DNA of 64,000 bases from Taklimakanibacter deserti. GTDB lineage: Bacteria; Pseudomonadota; Alphaproteobacteria; Rhizobiales; Aestuariivirgaceae. A model generated the notes under the pieces. It was not told where the DNA came from, did not search any database, and saw nothing but the letters and a program-made list of their open reading frames with translations. Positions 8,931 to 17,464 of the stretch are shown piece after piece; position 1 is the first letter of the stretch, and the number at the start of each line of letters is the position of its first letter. The DNA lies in NCBI GenBank assembly GCA_003574785.1, contig QORU01000019.1, forward strand, positions 82,716 to 146,715, read 5' to 3'. The translations under genes and the position numbers were made by a program.

Positions 8931-9933
8931 GGGATCTCCTCAGATCGGGCATGGGGGGTGCCGGCGTTATGGGCAAGTCGCCGCGAATGGCTTCGAGCAT
9001 CGGCAACAGCACCTGGTCGATCTCGATCGGATCGGGCGTGTGCCGGTATTCGAAATGAGAGCTGCTCGGCCTGATGAGGCCGATGGCCTTCTCGGAGCCT
9101 GTCGCATGGACGACGACATCGGCGCGGCTGAGCGTTTCCGCGAGATCCGGGCTTTCGAGCACGGTCGCCTTGATGTGATGGACATGCGGCGCGAAGCGCT
9201 GCACGCCGGCTTTCATGATCGGCAGGAATTCAGGGAAAGTCGAGACGATTGCGACATGCGCCAAGGGATCGATGCCGGCGAGAAGGGTGCGGGTGCGCTC
9301 GGAAGGGATATAGTTGATGCCGAGCACGCGCTGCTTGCCGCCGAGGATCTCCGCCACATCCGCCTTGCGGTTGGCCAAAGTGAGGACGAGATCGGCATTG
9401 ACGGCGCGCTGGCGCAGGAGATCGTTGGTCAATATCGCGTTGAGCGTCGTCGTGTGGATGACATCGCCGTCCGGCAGCTTCGCCTGGATATCGGCGCCAT
9501 AGGCTTTGGTGGCTTCCTCGAAGAGGCCGACAAAGACGAGGCGCAGACCCTGCGTGGCGGCACCGCGCCGGTTGATGCGCGCATTGACGAGCGCCACGAG
9601 CTCCGGCGCCGTGAGGCCCGCGGCGGCGGCGTCATGCAGCAACTGGTCGATGCGCAATTGCAGATCGAGGATCGCGGGCCTTACCTGCTGGGGGATCGAT
9701 TTGCTGACGAAGGTGCCGTGGCCCTGCTTGGTCTCGAGCAGGCCTGCGGCCTTCAGCTCCTTATAGACCTGGCTCACCGTCATGGGCGCGATATTGAGCT
9801 GGCTCGCCATCGCCCTGACCGGCGGCAGCTGCAAGCCGGCCGGCAGCTGACCGCACACGATGCCATATTCGATGACGCCCCGAAGCTGAACACCCAAGGG
9901 GACGGGGAGCTCGGGATCGATGTTGAAGGGCAT
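8920..9933 (-). CDS. GntR-family transcriptional regulator with Rossmann-like ligand domain
   Basis: A 337-residue regulator. Residues 1-75 form a GntR winged helix (LRGVIEYGIVCGQLPAG, LPPVRAMASQLNIAPMTVSQVYKELKAAGLLETKQGHGTFVS). The rest is an alpha/beta domain that resembles periplasmic-binding-like effector domains rather than FCD or UTRA. An ATG at 9933 is preceded directly by an in-frame GTG at 9936; either could be the start. It is the first gene of a seven-gene minus operon and is divergent from an ABC importer operon. Two inverted repeats of the same architecture lie in the divergent region, so it very likely controls both operons and itself. Confidence 0.85.
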   Translation of the reverse strand: MPFNIDPELPVPLGVQLRGVIEYGIVCGQLPAGLQLPPVRAMASQLNIAPMTVSQVYKELKAAGLLETKQGHGTFVSKSIPQQVRPAILDLQLRIDQLLHDAAAAGLTAPELVALVNARINRRGAATQGLRLVFVGLFEEATKAYGADIQAKLPDGDVIHTTTLNAILTNDLLRQRAVNADLVLTLANRKADVAEILGGKQRVLGINYIPSERTRTLLAGIDPLAHVAIVSTFPEFLPIMKAGVQRFAPHVHHIKATVLESPDLAETLSRADVVVHATGSEKAIGLIRPSSSHFEYRHTPDPIEIDQVLLPMLEAIRGDLPITPAPPMPDLRRSHEN

Positions 9934-9958
9934 CACGGCGGGTTGGCTCTCAGACAGA

Positions 9959-9978
9959 TGTTCTATTACGTTAGAACA
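9959..9978. promoter_or_regulatory. Candidate GntR operator 1 (TGTTCTA-N6-TAGAACA)
   Basis: A perfect 7-bp inverted repeat with a 6-base spacer, starting 26 bases upstream of the GntR start codon. A second copy of the same layout lies at 10111-10130. The position would allow autorepression of the regulator and its operon. Confidence 0.6.
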
Positions 9979-10110
9979 ATAGCTTGCCGACGAGCAAGAA
10001 GAGAATTGCCTGCGCTATCGTAACGGAAGCCTTCTTTCTCACACATTTGAAAGAAATAGGGAAAATCAGGGTCTGGTTGAGCTTGCTTGACTCGCCCGTT
10101 CACTTCGTGA

Positions 10111-10130
10111 TGTCATAGTCAATTAGAACA
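10111..10130. promoter_or_regulatory. Candidate GntR operator 2 (TGTCATA-N6-TAGAACA)
   Basis: It has the same 7-6-7 layout as operator 1, with an identical right half and two mismatches in the left half. The 11-mer TTAGAACAATA is shared by both sites. It ends 26 bases before the ATG of the binding-protein gene, where bound protein would cover the promoter or initiation region. Confidence 0.6.
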
Positions 10131-10156
10131 ATAATACTCATTCAGGGAGAACGCTC

Positions 10157-11737
10157 ATGGCTCGCTGGTTTCGGGTGCTTTTGGCTTGCGGTTTGCTGCT
10201 GTTGCTTGGCCAGGCGGCGCAAGCCGCCACGCGCGGCGGCACAATGACCTATGCGCGATATGCGGACTCGTTGTTCCTGGACCCGGTGCTCAACGACGCC
10301 AATGTCGACATCTGGATCCTCACCAACCTCTATGACACGCTGCTGCAGCCCTCGCCCGACGGCAAAGGCGTCGTGCCGGGCCTCGCCGCCGACTATCAGG
10401 TATCGGCCGACGGCCTGACCCTCACCTTGAAATTGCGGCCCGGCATCAAATTCTCCGACGGCGCGCCGATCACGCCGGAAGACGTCAAATGGTCGCTCGA
10501 CCGCGCCCGCAATCCCAAGAACGGCATCTGGAATTTCACCCTGGTGTCGCTCGACAGCATCGAGACGAAGGGCGCCGATACGGTCGTCCTGCATCTCAAG
10601 CATCCCGATCCGACGCTCGCCGCAGCACTCGCCACCTTCAACAGCGCGATCCTGCCGCAGAAGCCTTTCGAGGCCTCGCCCGGTGCGACCGATGAGGAGA
10701 AAGCCAAGGTCTTCGCCGAGCATCCGATCGGATCGGGACCTTTCATGTTCGAAAGCTGGCAGCGCGGCACCGAGCTCGTCATCGCCCGCAACCCGCATTA
10801 CTGGCAAATGGGTGAGGACGGCAAGGCTTTGCCCTATCTCGACAAGGTGCGCTTCCCCGTCATTCCCGATGACGCGACGCGGATCCTCAAGCTGCAGGCG
10901 GGCGAGGTCGATGGCGCCGAGTTCATTCCCTATGCGCGGGTCGGCGAGCTGAGGAACGATCCCAATCTCGACATGATCCTGTTTCCGTCCACGCGCGTGA
11001 CCTTGCTCGGCATGAACATCCGCCCGACGCTCAAGAACGGCGCCAAGAACGTCCTCGCCGATGTGAAGGTGCGCCAGGCTCTCAATTATGCCGTCGACAA
11101 GAGCGCCCTCATCAAGATCGTGACCTTCGATGTCGGCGCTCCCACCGTGTCCTTCATGTCCTCGGCGACGCCCATGGTCTTGGACAATGGCCCGGCCTAT
11201 CCCTATGACGTGGAGAAGGCCAAGGCCTTGCTCCAGGAGGCGGGCATTGCGCCCGGGACCGAACTCTCCACGATCCAGCTGGCGGGCAGCGCCGATGAGA
11301 CGGCAATCCTCTCCACCATCCAGCAGATGTGGGGGCAGGTCGGCATCAAGCTCAATATCGAGCAGCTCGACAATGCCACGCGCACCGCGCGCTATCGCGA
11401 CGCCGATTTCCAGATGCGGGTTTCGCCCTGGACCGACGACATCAATGATCCGAGCGAGATCACGTCCTATTTTGCCTATTACCCCCTTATCCAATCCCTG
11501 CATGGCGGTTTCGAGGACAAGCGGATCAACGAGCTTTTCGAAAAGTCGCAGCAGGAAATGGACAAGGAGAAGCGTGCCGGCATGTACAAAGAGATCCAGG
11601 AAATCTACATGCAGGCGGCGCCGATCATCTTCCTTTATCAGTCAGGCTATCCGGTTGCCTTGCGCAAGAATGTGAAGGGCTTTGTGCAGATCCCGCTTGG
11701 CAACAACATCTTTTCGGGTGCTTACTTGGAAAAGTGA
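10157..11737 (+). CDS. ABC transporter solute-binding protein, peptide/nickel type
   Basis: A 526-residue periplasmic binding protein of SBP_bac_5 type with a clear signal peptide (VLLACGLLLLLGQAAQA, cleavage near AQA-A). It is the first gene of a complete importer operon. An AGGGAGA ribosome site precedes the ATG. It is a close paralogue of the protein at 3477-5057 on the other side of the GntR operon, colinear over the full length. DppA-like proteins bind di/oligopeptides, opines, glutathione or small amides. The neighbouring creatininase-like, amidase and M20 genes suggest an amide-containing solute. Confidence 0.9.
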   Translation: MARWFRVLLACGLLLLLGQAAQAATRGGTMTYARYADSLFLDPVLNDANVDIWILTNLYDTLLQPSPDGKGVVPGLAADYQVSADGLTLTLKLRPGIKFSDGAPITPEDVKWSLDRARNPKNGIWNFTLVSLDSIETKGADTVVLHLKHPDPTLAAALATFNSAILPQKPFEASPGATDEEKAKVFAEHPIGSGPFMFESWQRGTELVIARNPHYWQMGEDGKALPYLDKVRFPVIPDDATRILKLQAGEVDGAEFIPYARVGELRNDPNLDMILFPSTRVTLLGMNIRPTLKNGAKNVLADVKVRQALNYAVDKSALIKIVTFDVGAPTVSFMSSATPMVLDNGPAYPYDVEKAKALLQEAGIAPGTELSTIQLAGSADETAILSTIQQMWGQVGIKLNIEQLDNATRTARYRDADFQMRVSPWTDDINDPSEITSYFAYYPLIQSLHGGFEDKRINELFEKSQQEMDKEKRAGMYKEIQEIYMQAAPIIFLYQSGYPVALRKNVKGFVQIPLGNNIFSGAYLEK

Positions 11738-11810
11738 CCGCCGGTCGGCTGTAACCGAGCCCTGCCGTGATCACGCCTTCGCCGGCTGACCCGAGAGCCC
11801 GGGTGAAAGC

Positions 11811-12749
11811 ATGAATCTGAACTATGTAGTGATCAGGCTGATGCAGGTCGTGCCGACCTTCTTCCTGATCATGATCATCGTCTTTATCCTGGTGCGCTTG
11901 CTGCCAGGCGACCCGACGAGCGCCGTGCTCGGCATTCATGCCACCGATGAGGCGGTGACCCGCATCAATACCGAGCTCGGCCTCAACCGCCCGCTGCCGG
12001 TGCAATTCGCCATCTTCCTCGAGCATTTCTTCCGTGGCGACCTCGGCTCTTCCATCATCCTCAAAGTGCCGGTCCTGGATCTCGTCCTGCAGCGCCTGCC
12101 GGTGACCTTGTTCCTGACCGCGCTCGCCGCGATCATGGCGGTCATCCTGGCGGTGCCGATGGCGCTCATCGGCGCGGTCAGGCGCGATTCAGCCCTCGAC
12201 AACCTCATTCGCGCCGGCTTCCAGGTCGGGCTCTCCATGCCGGTCTTCTATATCGGCATCGTGCTTTTGACTTTCCTCGCGGCGCGCTTCCGCTGGTTCC
12301 CGGTCGGCGGCTTCGGCCACGGCTTCTTCGACAATATCTATCATCTCTTCCTGCCGGCCATGACGCTGGCGCTCAGCCTGTCGGCCGTGCTGATGCGCAA
12401 TCTGCGCAACAGCATCATCGAGGTCCTCGATGCCGAATATGTCGATTTCGCCCGCGCCAAGGGCTTGCGCCGCCGCTTCCTGCTCGGCCGCCATGTGCTG
12501 CGCAATGCGCTCATCCCGACCGTTGTGCTGTTCGGCCTGAATATCGGCACGCTGGTGAGCGGCGCCGTCATCACCGAGTCGGTCTTCGCCATTCCCGGAA
12601 TCGGCAGGCTGCTCATCGATTCCATCTATGGCCGCGACTATCCGGTGATCCAGGGCCTGACCCTGGTCCTCGCCTTGCTCGTGTCGCTGGTGTTCCTGAT
12701 CACCGACCTCGTCCAGGCGGCGCTCGATCCAAGGGTCGGTCGGCAATGA
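11811..12749 (+). CDS. ABC transporter permease, DppB type
   Basis: A 312-residue inner-membrane permease. The N-terminal segment (VVPTFFLIMIIVFILVRLLPGDPT) and the C-terminal segment with VISGAVITESVFAIPGIGRLL are characteristic of DppB/OppB. The EAA loop, which contacts the ATPase, is around DAEYVDFARAKGLRRRFLLGRHVLRNALIP. It follows the binding-protein gene by 73 bases and overlaps the next permease by four bases (ATGA). Confidence 0.92.
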   Translation: MNLNYVVIRLMQVVPTFFLIMIIVFILVRLLPGDPTSAVLGIHATDEAVTRINTELGLNRPLPVQFAIFLEHFFRGDLGSSIILKVPVLDLVLQRLPVTLFLTALAAIMAVILAVPMALIGAVRRDSALDNLIRAGFQVGLSMPVFYIGIVLLTFLAARFRWFPVGGFGHGFFDNIYHLFLPAMTLALSLSAVLMRNLRNSIIEVLDAEYVDFARAKGLRRRFLLGRHVLRNALIPTVVLFGLNIGTLVSGAVITESVFAIPGIGRLLIDSIYGRDYPVIQGLTLVLALLVSLVFLITDLVQAALDPRVGRQ

Positions 12750-13582
12750 CGGCGGCAGTATTTTCTTCCGTCCTGCTGGTGCGTCCGCGCTGGACGCTGG
12801 TCGCCGGCGCGACCTTGATGGCGCTCCTGATCGTGATGGCCTGCGTGCCCTGGGTCTTCGCGCCCTATGATCCGATCGCCTTCGACTATGGCGCGATCAT
12901 GCAGCCGCCAAGTGCCGCGCATCCTTTCGGCACCGACAATTTCGGCCGCGACGTGCTGTCGCGCGTGATCTGGGCCACGCGCGTCGACATGCAGATCGCG
13001 ATCTTCTCGACCATTTTCCCGCTCGTCTTCGGCACCTTCGTCGGCACCTTGACCGGCTATTACGGCGGCTGGCTCGACACGATCTTCGGCCGCCTCGTCG
13101 ATGTGGCGATCACCTTTCCCTTCCTGGTGATCGTGATCGCCATCGTCTCGGTCCTGGGGCCAGGCCTCTTCAACATGTATATCGCGGTCAGCGCCGTCGG
13201 CTGGGTGTTCTATGCGCAACTGGCGCGCGCCGAGATCATGGTGCAGAAGCACAGCGACTATGCCGCCGCCGCGCGCGTCCTGGGCTATACCGAGCCGCGT
13301 CTCATCTTCCGCCATCTCCTGCCCAATGCGGTGACGCCCATCATCGTCTACTGGATGACCGACATGGCGCTCGACATCCTTTTGGGTTCGAGTCTCGGCT
13401 ATCTGGGCCTCGGCGCCCAGCCGCCGACGGCCGAATGGGGCGTCATCATCGCCGACGGCAAGAATTTCATGAGCACCGCCTGGTGGATATCGGTGTTTCC
13501 CGGCATCGCCATCGTGATCGCCGGGCTCGCTTTCAGCCTCCTCGGCGACGGGCTCGCCGATCTGTTCCGGAGGCAGCGCTGA
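12746..13582 (+). CDS. ABC transporter permease, DppC type
   Basis: A 278-residue permease with the N-terminal OppC-type segment followed by the typical FGTDNFGRDVLSRVIWATR motif. The EAA loop is near SDYAAAARVLGYTEPRLIFRHLLPN. It pairs with DppB to form the translocation channel. The start overlaps the dppB stop by four bases, and its stop overlaps the next ATPase start by one base (TGATG). Confidence 0.92.
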   Translation: MTAAVFSSVLLVRPRWTLVAGATLMALLIVMACVPWVFAPYDPIAFDYGAIMQPPSAAHPFGTDNFGRDVLSRVIWATRVDMQIAIFSTIFPLVFGTFVGTLTGYYGGWLDTIFGRLVDVAITFPFLVIVIAIVSVLGPGLFNMYIAVSAVGWVFYAQLARAEIMVQKHSDYAAAARVLGYTEPRLIFRHLLPNAVTPIIVYWMTDMALDILLGSSLGYLGLGAQPPTAEWGVIIADGKNFMSTAWWISVFPGIAIVIAGLAFSLLGDGLADLFRRQR

Positions 13583-14577
13583 TGGATGTCATCACCGGCA
13601 TGCCGGAGCCTCTGCTTTCGGTGCGGGACCTGCGGGTCTCTTTCGGATTGCCGCGCCAGGAACTGACCGCGGTGGACGGCGTCGATTTCGACGTGCTGCC
13701 GGGCGAGGTGCTGGGGCTCGCGGGCGAATCGGGCTCGGGCAAAAGCCTGACGCTGCGCTCGATCCTGAGGCTGGTGAAGGCGCCGGGGCGCATCAAAGGG
13801 CAGGTGTTCTGGCGCGGGCGGGACATTCTCGGCATGCCGGATCACGAATTGCGCCGCGTCCGGGGTGGGGAGATCGCGATGATCTTCCAGGAACCGATGT
13901 CGGCGCTCAATCCGGTGCTCGGCGTCGGCACGCAGATCCGCGAGAATCTCGAGGAGCACACCCATCTCGACGCCAAGGGGCGCCAGGCGCGGGCGGTCGA
14001 ACTCCTCGATCTCGTCGGAATCCCGGCCGCCAGATCGCGCATCGACGATTATCCGCACCAGTTCTCGGGCGGCATGCGGCAAAGGGCGATGATCGCGATT
14101 GCGCTCGCCTCATCGCCCCGGCTGCTGCTGGCGGACGAGCCCACCACCGCGCTCGACGTCACCATACAGGACCAGATCCTCAAGCTGATCTTGCGCCTGC
14201 GCGACGATCTCAAGATGAGCGTGGTGCTGGTGACGCATGATCTGGGCGTCATCGCCCAGACCTGCGACCGGCTGGCCGTCATGTATGCGGGCCGCGTAGT
14301 GGAGACGGGACCGGTGACGACGATCTTCAGGGAGCCGCATCATGCCTATACGCTGGGCTTGCTCAATTCCGTGCCGCGCGGTGGCGGCCTGCGCCAGCCG
14401 CTGTCGTCTATCGCGGGGCAGCCGCCATCGCTGACGAGCCGGCCGGCAGGCTGCGCCTTCGCGCCGCGCTGCCCCTTCGTGATCGAGGAATGCCGTAAAG
14501 CGCCGCCGCCCTTGCTGCGCATTGCGCCCAGGCACGAAACGGCCTGCCTGCGCCACCAGGAGGTCGCGCGTCGATGA
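13582..14577 (+). CDS. ABC transporter ATP-binding protein, DppD type
   Basis: A 331-residue ATPase. It has Walker A GESGSGKS, signature FSGGMRQR, Walker B LLLADEPTTALDV and the H-loop VLVTHDLG. The C-terminal oligopeptide-transporter extension contains Cys-rich CAFAPRCPF. The ATG at 13582 overlaps the dppC stop by one base. It acts as a heterodimer with the DppF-type subunit encoded next. Confidence 0.92.
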   Translation: MDVITGMPEPLLSVRDLRVSFGLPRQELTAVDGVDFDVLPGEVLGLAGESGSGKSLTLRSILRLVKAPGRIKGQVFWRGRDILGMPDHELRRVRGGEIAMIFQEPMSALNPVLGVGTQIRENLEEHTHLDAKGRQARAVELLDLVGIPAARSRIDDYPHQFSGGMRQRAMIAIALASSPRLLLADEPTTALDVTIQDQILKLILRLRDDLKMSVVLVTHDLGVIAQTCDRLAVMYAGRVVETGPVTTIFREPHHAYTLGLLNSVPRGGGLRQPLSSIAGQPPSLTSRPAGCAFAPRCPFVIEECRKAPPPLLRIAPRHETACLRHQEVARR

Positions 14578-15617
14578 GCGCCTCCGCGCCAGCCGATCCC
14601 GTCATGCGCGTCGAAAGCCTCGCCATGAAATTCGAGCTGCCACAGGCGCTGCTCGACCGGCTGGCCAGCCGGCCACACCGCATCGTCCATGCCCTGAACG
14701 GCGTCAGCTTCGCGCTGATGCGCGGCGAGACGCTGGGCATCGTCGGTGAATCGGGCTGCGGCAAGTCCACATTGGCGCGCTGTCTCGTTCGACTTCTCGC
14801 CCCGACCGGGGGCACCATCACCTATGGCGGCCGCGATGTCCTCAAGCTCGAAGGGGCCGAGCGCCGTGACTATAACCGCCGCGTCCAGATGGTGTTCCAG
14901 GACCCTTACGGCTCGCTCAATCCGCGCATGACCGCCCGTCAGATGCTGTCGGAGGCGATCCGGTTCCATGAGCTGAGGCAGGGCAAGGCCGTTGGCGAAA
15001 GGGTCGATGAGCTCTTGGGGCTGGTGCGGCTGCCGCTCGATGCCGCCGATCGCTACCCGCATGAATTCTCCGGCGGCCAGCGGCAAAGGATCGGCATAGC
15101 GCGGGCGCTGGCGGTCGAGCCCGAGTTCCTCATCGCCGATGAGCTCGTCTCGGCGCTCGACGTATCGGTGCAGGCGCAGATCATCAACCTGCTTCTCGAA
15201 TTGCAGCAGCGCCTCAAGCTGACCATCCTGTTCATCGCCCATGATCTGCGCCTCATCCGGCATATTTCCCATCGCGTCGCCGTCATGTATCTGGGCTCGA
15301 TCGTCGAGCTGGGCGAGACCGAAAGGCTGTTCGGCGCGCCCGGCCACCCCTATACCGAAGCCTTGCTCAAGGCCGCACCGGAGCTCGATCCGGCGCGCCG
15401 TTCGGTGGTCGATGCGGTGCGCGGCGAATTGCCGAGCCCCTTGGCCATTCCCAGAGGCTGCCCGTTCCATCCGCGCTGCGCCTATGTCATGGACCGCTGC
15501 CGCTCGGAAGTGCCGGCGCTCGAGACGCATCAGGGCAACCATGCCGTCGCCTGTCATTTGCATGATGCAGGCGTGGCGCTCGACGGCCGGCGCGATCTGC
15601 GTCAGTTCAAGGCCTGA
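14574..15617 (+). CDS. ABC transporter ATP-binding protein, DppF type
   Basis: A 347-residue ATPase. It has Walker [11 protein letters not shown]-loop FQDPYGSLNPRMT, signature FSGGQRQR, Walker B LIADELVSALDVS and the C-terminal CPFHPRCAYVMDRC extension. In Walker B the usual DEPVSALD reads DELVSALD (Pro to Leu next to the catalytic Glu); the Glu itself is kept. It overlaps dppD by ATGA and ends the importer operon. Confidence 0.92.
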   Translation: MSASAPADPVMRVESLAMKFELPQALLDRLASRPHRIVHALNGVSFALMRGETLGIVGESGCGKSTLARCLVRLLAPTGGTITYGGRDVLKLEGAERRDYNRRVQMVFQDPYGSLNPRMTARQMLSEAIRFHELRQGKAVGERVDELLGLVRLPLDAADRYPHEFSGGQRQRIGIARALAVEPEFLIADELVSALDVSVQAQIINLLLELQQRLKLTILFIAHDLRLIRHISHRVAVMYLGSIVELGETERLFGAPGHPYTEALLKAAPELDPARRSVVDAVRGELPSPLAIPRGCPFHPRCAYVMDRCRSEVPALETHQGNHAVACHLHDAGVALDGRRDLRQFKA

Positions 15618-15619
15618 GC

Positions 15620-15669
15620 CTAAAGCCCGAGAATGAAGTCGGCGCAGCGGTCGGCGATCATGATGGTCG
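15620..15669 (-). pseudogene. Remnant of a GMC-oxidoreductase C-terminus
   Basis: Read on the minus strand, about 16 codons ending in TAG give DPTIMIADRCADFILGL. This looks like the conserved C-terminal end (PTIMIAEKAADLIRG-type) of choline-dehydrogenase/GMC oxidoreductases. No upstream GMC sequence remains, because the MarR gene takes over within this segment. The MarR stop codon lies inside the remnant in another frame. This is a short match judged by eye. Confidence 0.35.
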
Positions 15670-16128
15670 GGTCTCGGTCAGCTCTTCCAGGATGACGAGG
15701 AGCTGCTCGAGCCGGTCCTTGCCGAATTCCTGCTCCAGCGCATCATAGACCACATTGATCTGAGGCATCATGCTGGTGATCATCTCATGCGCCTTGGGTG
15801 TCGCATCAAGGATGAGGCGGCGGCCGTCGTCATCGTCCTTGCGCCGGATGATGAGCTTGCGCTGCGCCAGCGCTCGGATGATGCGGGTCAGGCTGGGCTT
15901 CATGATGCAGCAGCGCCGTGCAACCTCGGTCGCGTCGAGCGGGCCTGATTCACCGAGTACGCGGATGACCCGCCATTGCTGCTCGCTGACATCATGCGCG
16001 GCAAGCAGGGGACGGAAGCGCGCCATTACGGCTTCACGGGCACGAAGGAAGGCCATGGGCAGCGACTGGCGGATGGGCGGCAGCGTGTCGGCTTTGGGCC
16101 GCTCGGCCAGTTTCGATGAACCGATCAT
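15658..16128 (-). CDS. MarR-family regulator (HpaR-like)
   Basis: A 156-residue MarR protein. The winged helix spans SEQQWRVIRVLGESGPLDATEVARRCCIMKPSLTRIIRALAQRKLI followed by the wing RRKDDDDGRRLIL. The N-terminal LPPIRQSLPMAFLRAREAVMARFRPLL is typical of the HpaR/HpcR group, which represses aromatic degradation operons. It is divergent from pcaD, so it is the obvious candidate regulator of the protocatechuate genes, in place of the LysR-type PcaQ found in many rhizobia. The start may be ATG 16128 or GTG 16134. The last codons and stop seem to be supplied by the GMC remnant. Confidence 0.8.
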   Translation of the reverse strand: MIGSSKLAERPKADTLPPIRQSLPMAFLRAREAVMARFRPLLAAHDVSEQQWRVIRVLGESGPLDATEVARRCCIMKPSLTRIIRALAQRKLIIRRKDDDDGRRLILDATPKAHEMITSMMPQINVVYDALEQEFGKDRLEQLLVILEELTETRPS

Positions 16129-16253
16129 GCACACTTATCCCGCAATTCCCCGTGGCAGGCAATTCGACCCTGGCCGGCACGCCGGTCCGGGAATCGAAAC
16201 TCAAGGCACAGCCGATCCTGGCGCCGTGACCTCTGCCACTGGCGCGGCAGCTG

Positions 16254-16272
16254 TGCCAGAATGTTCCTGGCA
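16254..16272. promoter_or_regulatory. Inverted repeat upstream of pcaD (TGCCAG-N7-CTGGCA)
   Basis: A perfect 6-bp inverted repeat ending next to the ribosome site AGGGG and 10 bases before the pcaD ATG. Its size suits a MarR dimer site. No PcaQ-type box (ATAACC-N4-GGTTAA) is visible in the intergenic region. Confidence 0.35.
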
Positions 16273-16281
16273 GGGGTTGCA

Positions 16282-17082
16282 ATGCAATTTGCGGAACTTC
16301 ACGGTCTCGTCATTCACTACCGCTGGTCGGATAAGGGTCGCGGCAAGCCGGTGCTGGTGTTTGCCAACTCCGTCGGGACCGATCTCAGAATATGGGATGC
16401 GGTTGCCGACCTCTTGGGCGACAGCGCCTCGATCCTCGCCTATGACAAGCGCGGCCATGGGCTGACCGAGCTCGGCTCGCCGCCCTATGGCATTGCCGAT
16501 CATGTGCAAGACCTTGCCGGGCTCATCGATCACCTCAGGATCGGAAAGGCGGTCATTTGCGGCCTTTCCGTCGGTGGATTGATCGCGCAGGGCCTGGCTG
16601 AGGCGCGTCCAGACCTGGTGCGAGGGCTCATTCTCTGTTGCACGGCAACCAGGATCGGCACGGCCGATCTGTGGAACGAGCGCATCCGCCTGGTGGAGAA
16701 AGACGGGCTTGCCGCGATTGCCGAGGGTACCATGACGCGTTGGTTCACCCCCGCTTTCCGCACCGCGGACAATCCGCTCCTTGCGGGAGCGCGCACCATG
16801 CTGCTGCGCCAGGAAGCGCGGGGCTATGCCGGCACCTGTGCTGCGCTGCGCGATGCCGATCTGACCGCGGCCGCCGGCCGGATCGCCGTCCCCACGCTGT
16901 GCATCGCCGGCGACGGCGACGGCTCGACCCCGCCGGATCTCGTCAAATCCATGGCGGAGCGCATCAAGGGAAGCGATTTCACCGTGATCGAGAGCTGTGC
17001 CCACTTGCCATGTCTGGAGCAGCCGGGAAGACTGGCGCAATTGATCACGTCCTTCATCGGAAAGGTAGGCGCTCATGGCTGA
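16282..17082 (+). CDS. pcaD: 3-oxoadipate enol-lactonase
   Basis: A 266-residue alpha/beta hydrolase. The oxyanion segment FANSVGTDLRIWD is diagnostic of PcaD, the nucleophile elbow is GLSVGG (Ser96), and the C-terminal catalytic His is in ESCAHLPCLE. It hydrolyses 3-oxoadipate enol-lactone to 3-oxoadipate. The ATG at 16282 has AGGGG six bases upstream. It overlaps pcaC by eight bases and is the first gene of a pcaDCHGB operon, the same order as in Agrobacterium and Sinorhizobium. Confidence 0.92.
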   Translation: MQFAELHGLVIHYRWSDKGRGKPVLVFANSVGTDLRIWDAVADLLGDSASILAYDKRGHGLTELGSPPYGIADHVQDLAGLIDHLRIGKAVICGLSVGGLIAQGLAEARPDLVRGLILCCTATRIGTADLWNERIRLVEKDGLAAIAEGTMTRWFTPAFRTADNPLLAGARTMLLRQEARGYAGTCAALRDADLTAAAGRIAVPTLCIAGDGDGSTPPDLVKSMAERIKGSDFTVIESCAHLPCLEQPGRLAQLITSFIGKVGAHG

Positions 17083-17464
17083 GGCCAAGACACGGTACGA
17101 GCAAGGCATGGCGATGCGCCGGCGCGTTCTGGGCGAGGCGCATGTGGACCGCGCCGAGGCGAACAAGACCTCGCTCGATGAACCCTTCCAGGCGCTCATC
17201 ACCGAAGCCGCCTGGGGCCATGTCTGGTCGCGCCCGCAACTGAGTTTGCGCGAGCGCTCGCTCATCACCATCGCGCTGCTCGCGGCGCTGGGCCATGACG
17301 AGGAAGTGGCGATGCATGTCCGGGCCGCTTCGAATACCGGCGCCTCGGCTTCCGACATCATGGAGGCGCTGCTTCATGTGGCGCTCTATGCCGGCGTCCC
17401 GGCGGCCAATCGCGCGATCAAGATCGCCAAGCGGGAACTGTCCGCGCCAGGGAGCACGGCATGA
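17075..17464 (+). CDS. pcaC: 4-carboxymuconolactone decarboxylase
   Basis: A 129-residue protein of the carboxymuconolactone decarboxylase family. It starts with the GMAMRRRVLGEAHVDRA signature. The CMD core is SLRERSLITIALLAALGHDEEVAMHVRAA and the C-terminal half has HVALYAGVPAANRA. It converts 4-carboxymuconolactone to 3-oxoadipate enol-lactone, the step before PcaD. Its reading frame overlaps pcaD by eight bases and pcaH by four. Confidence 0.95.
   Translation: MAEAKTRYEQGMAMRRRVLGEAHVDRAEANKTSLDEPFQALITEAAWGHVWSRPQLSLRERSLITIALLAALGHDEEVAMHVRAASNTGASASDIMEALLHVALYAGVPAANRAIKIAKRELSAPGSTA

Noticed and set aside
10087..10127. Sigma-70 promoter for the first importer operon (TTGACT or TTCACT as -35)
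   Set aside because: No acceptable -10 at 16-18 bases spacing could be found, so only the operators are reported.
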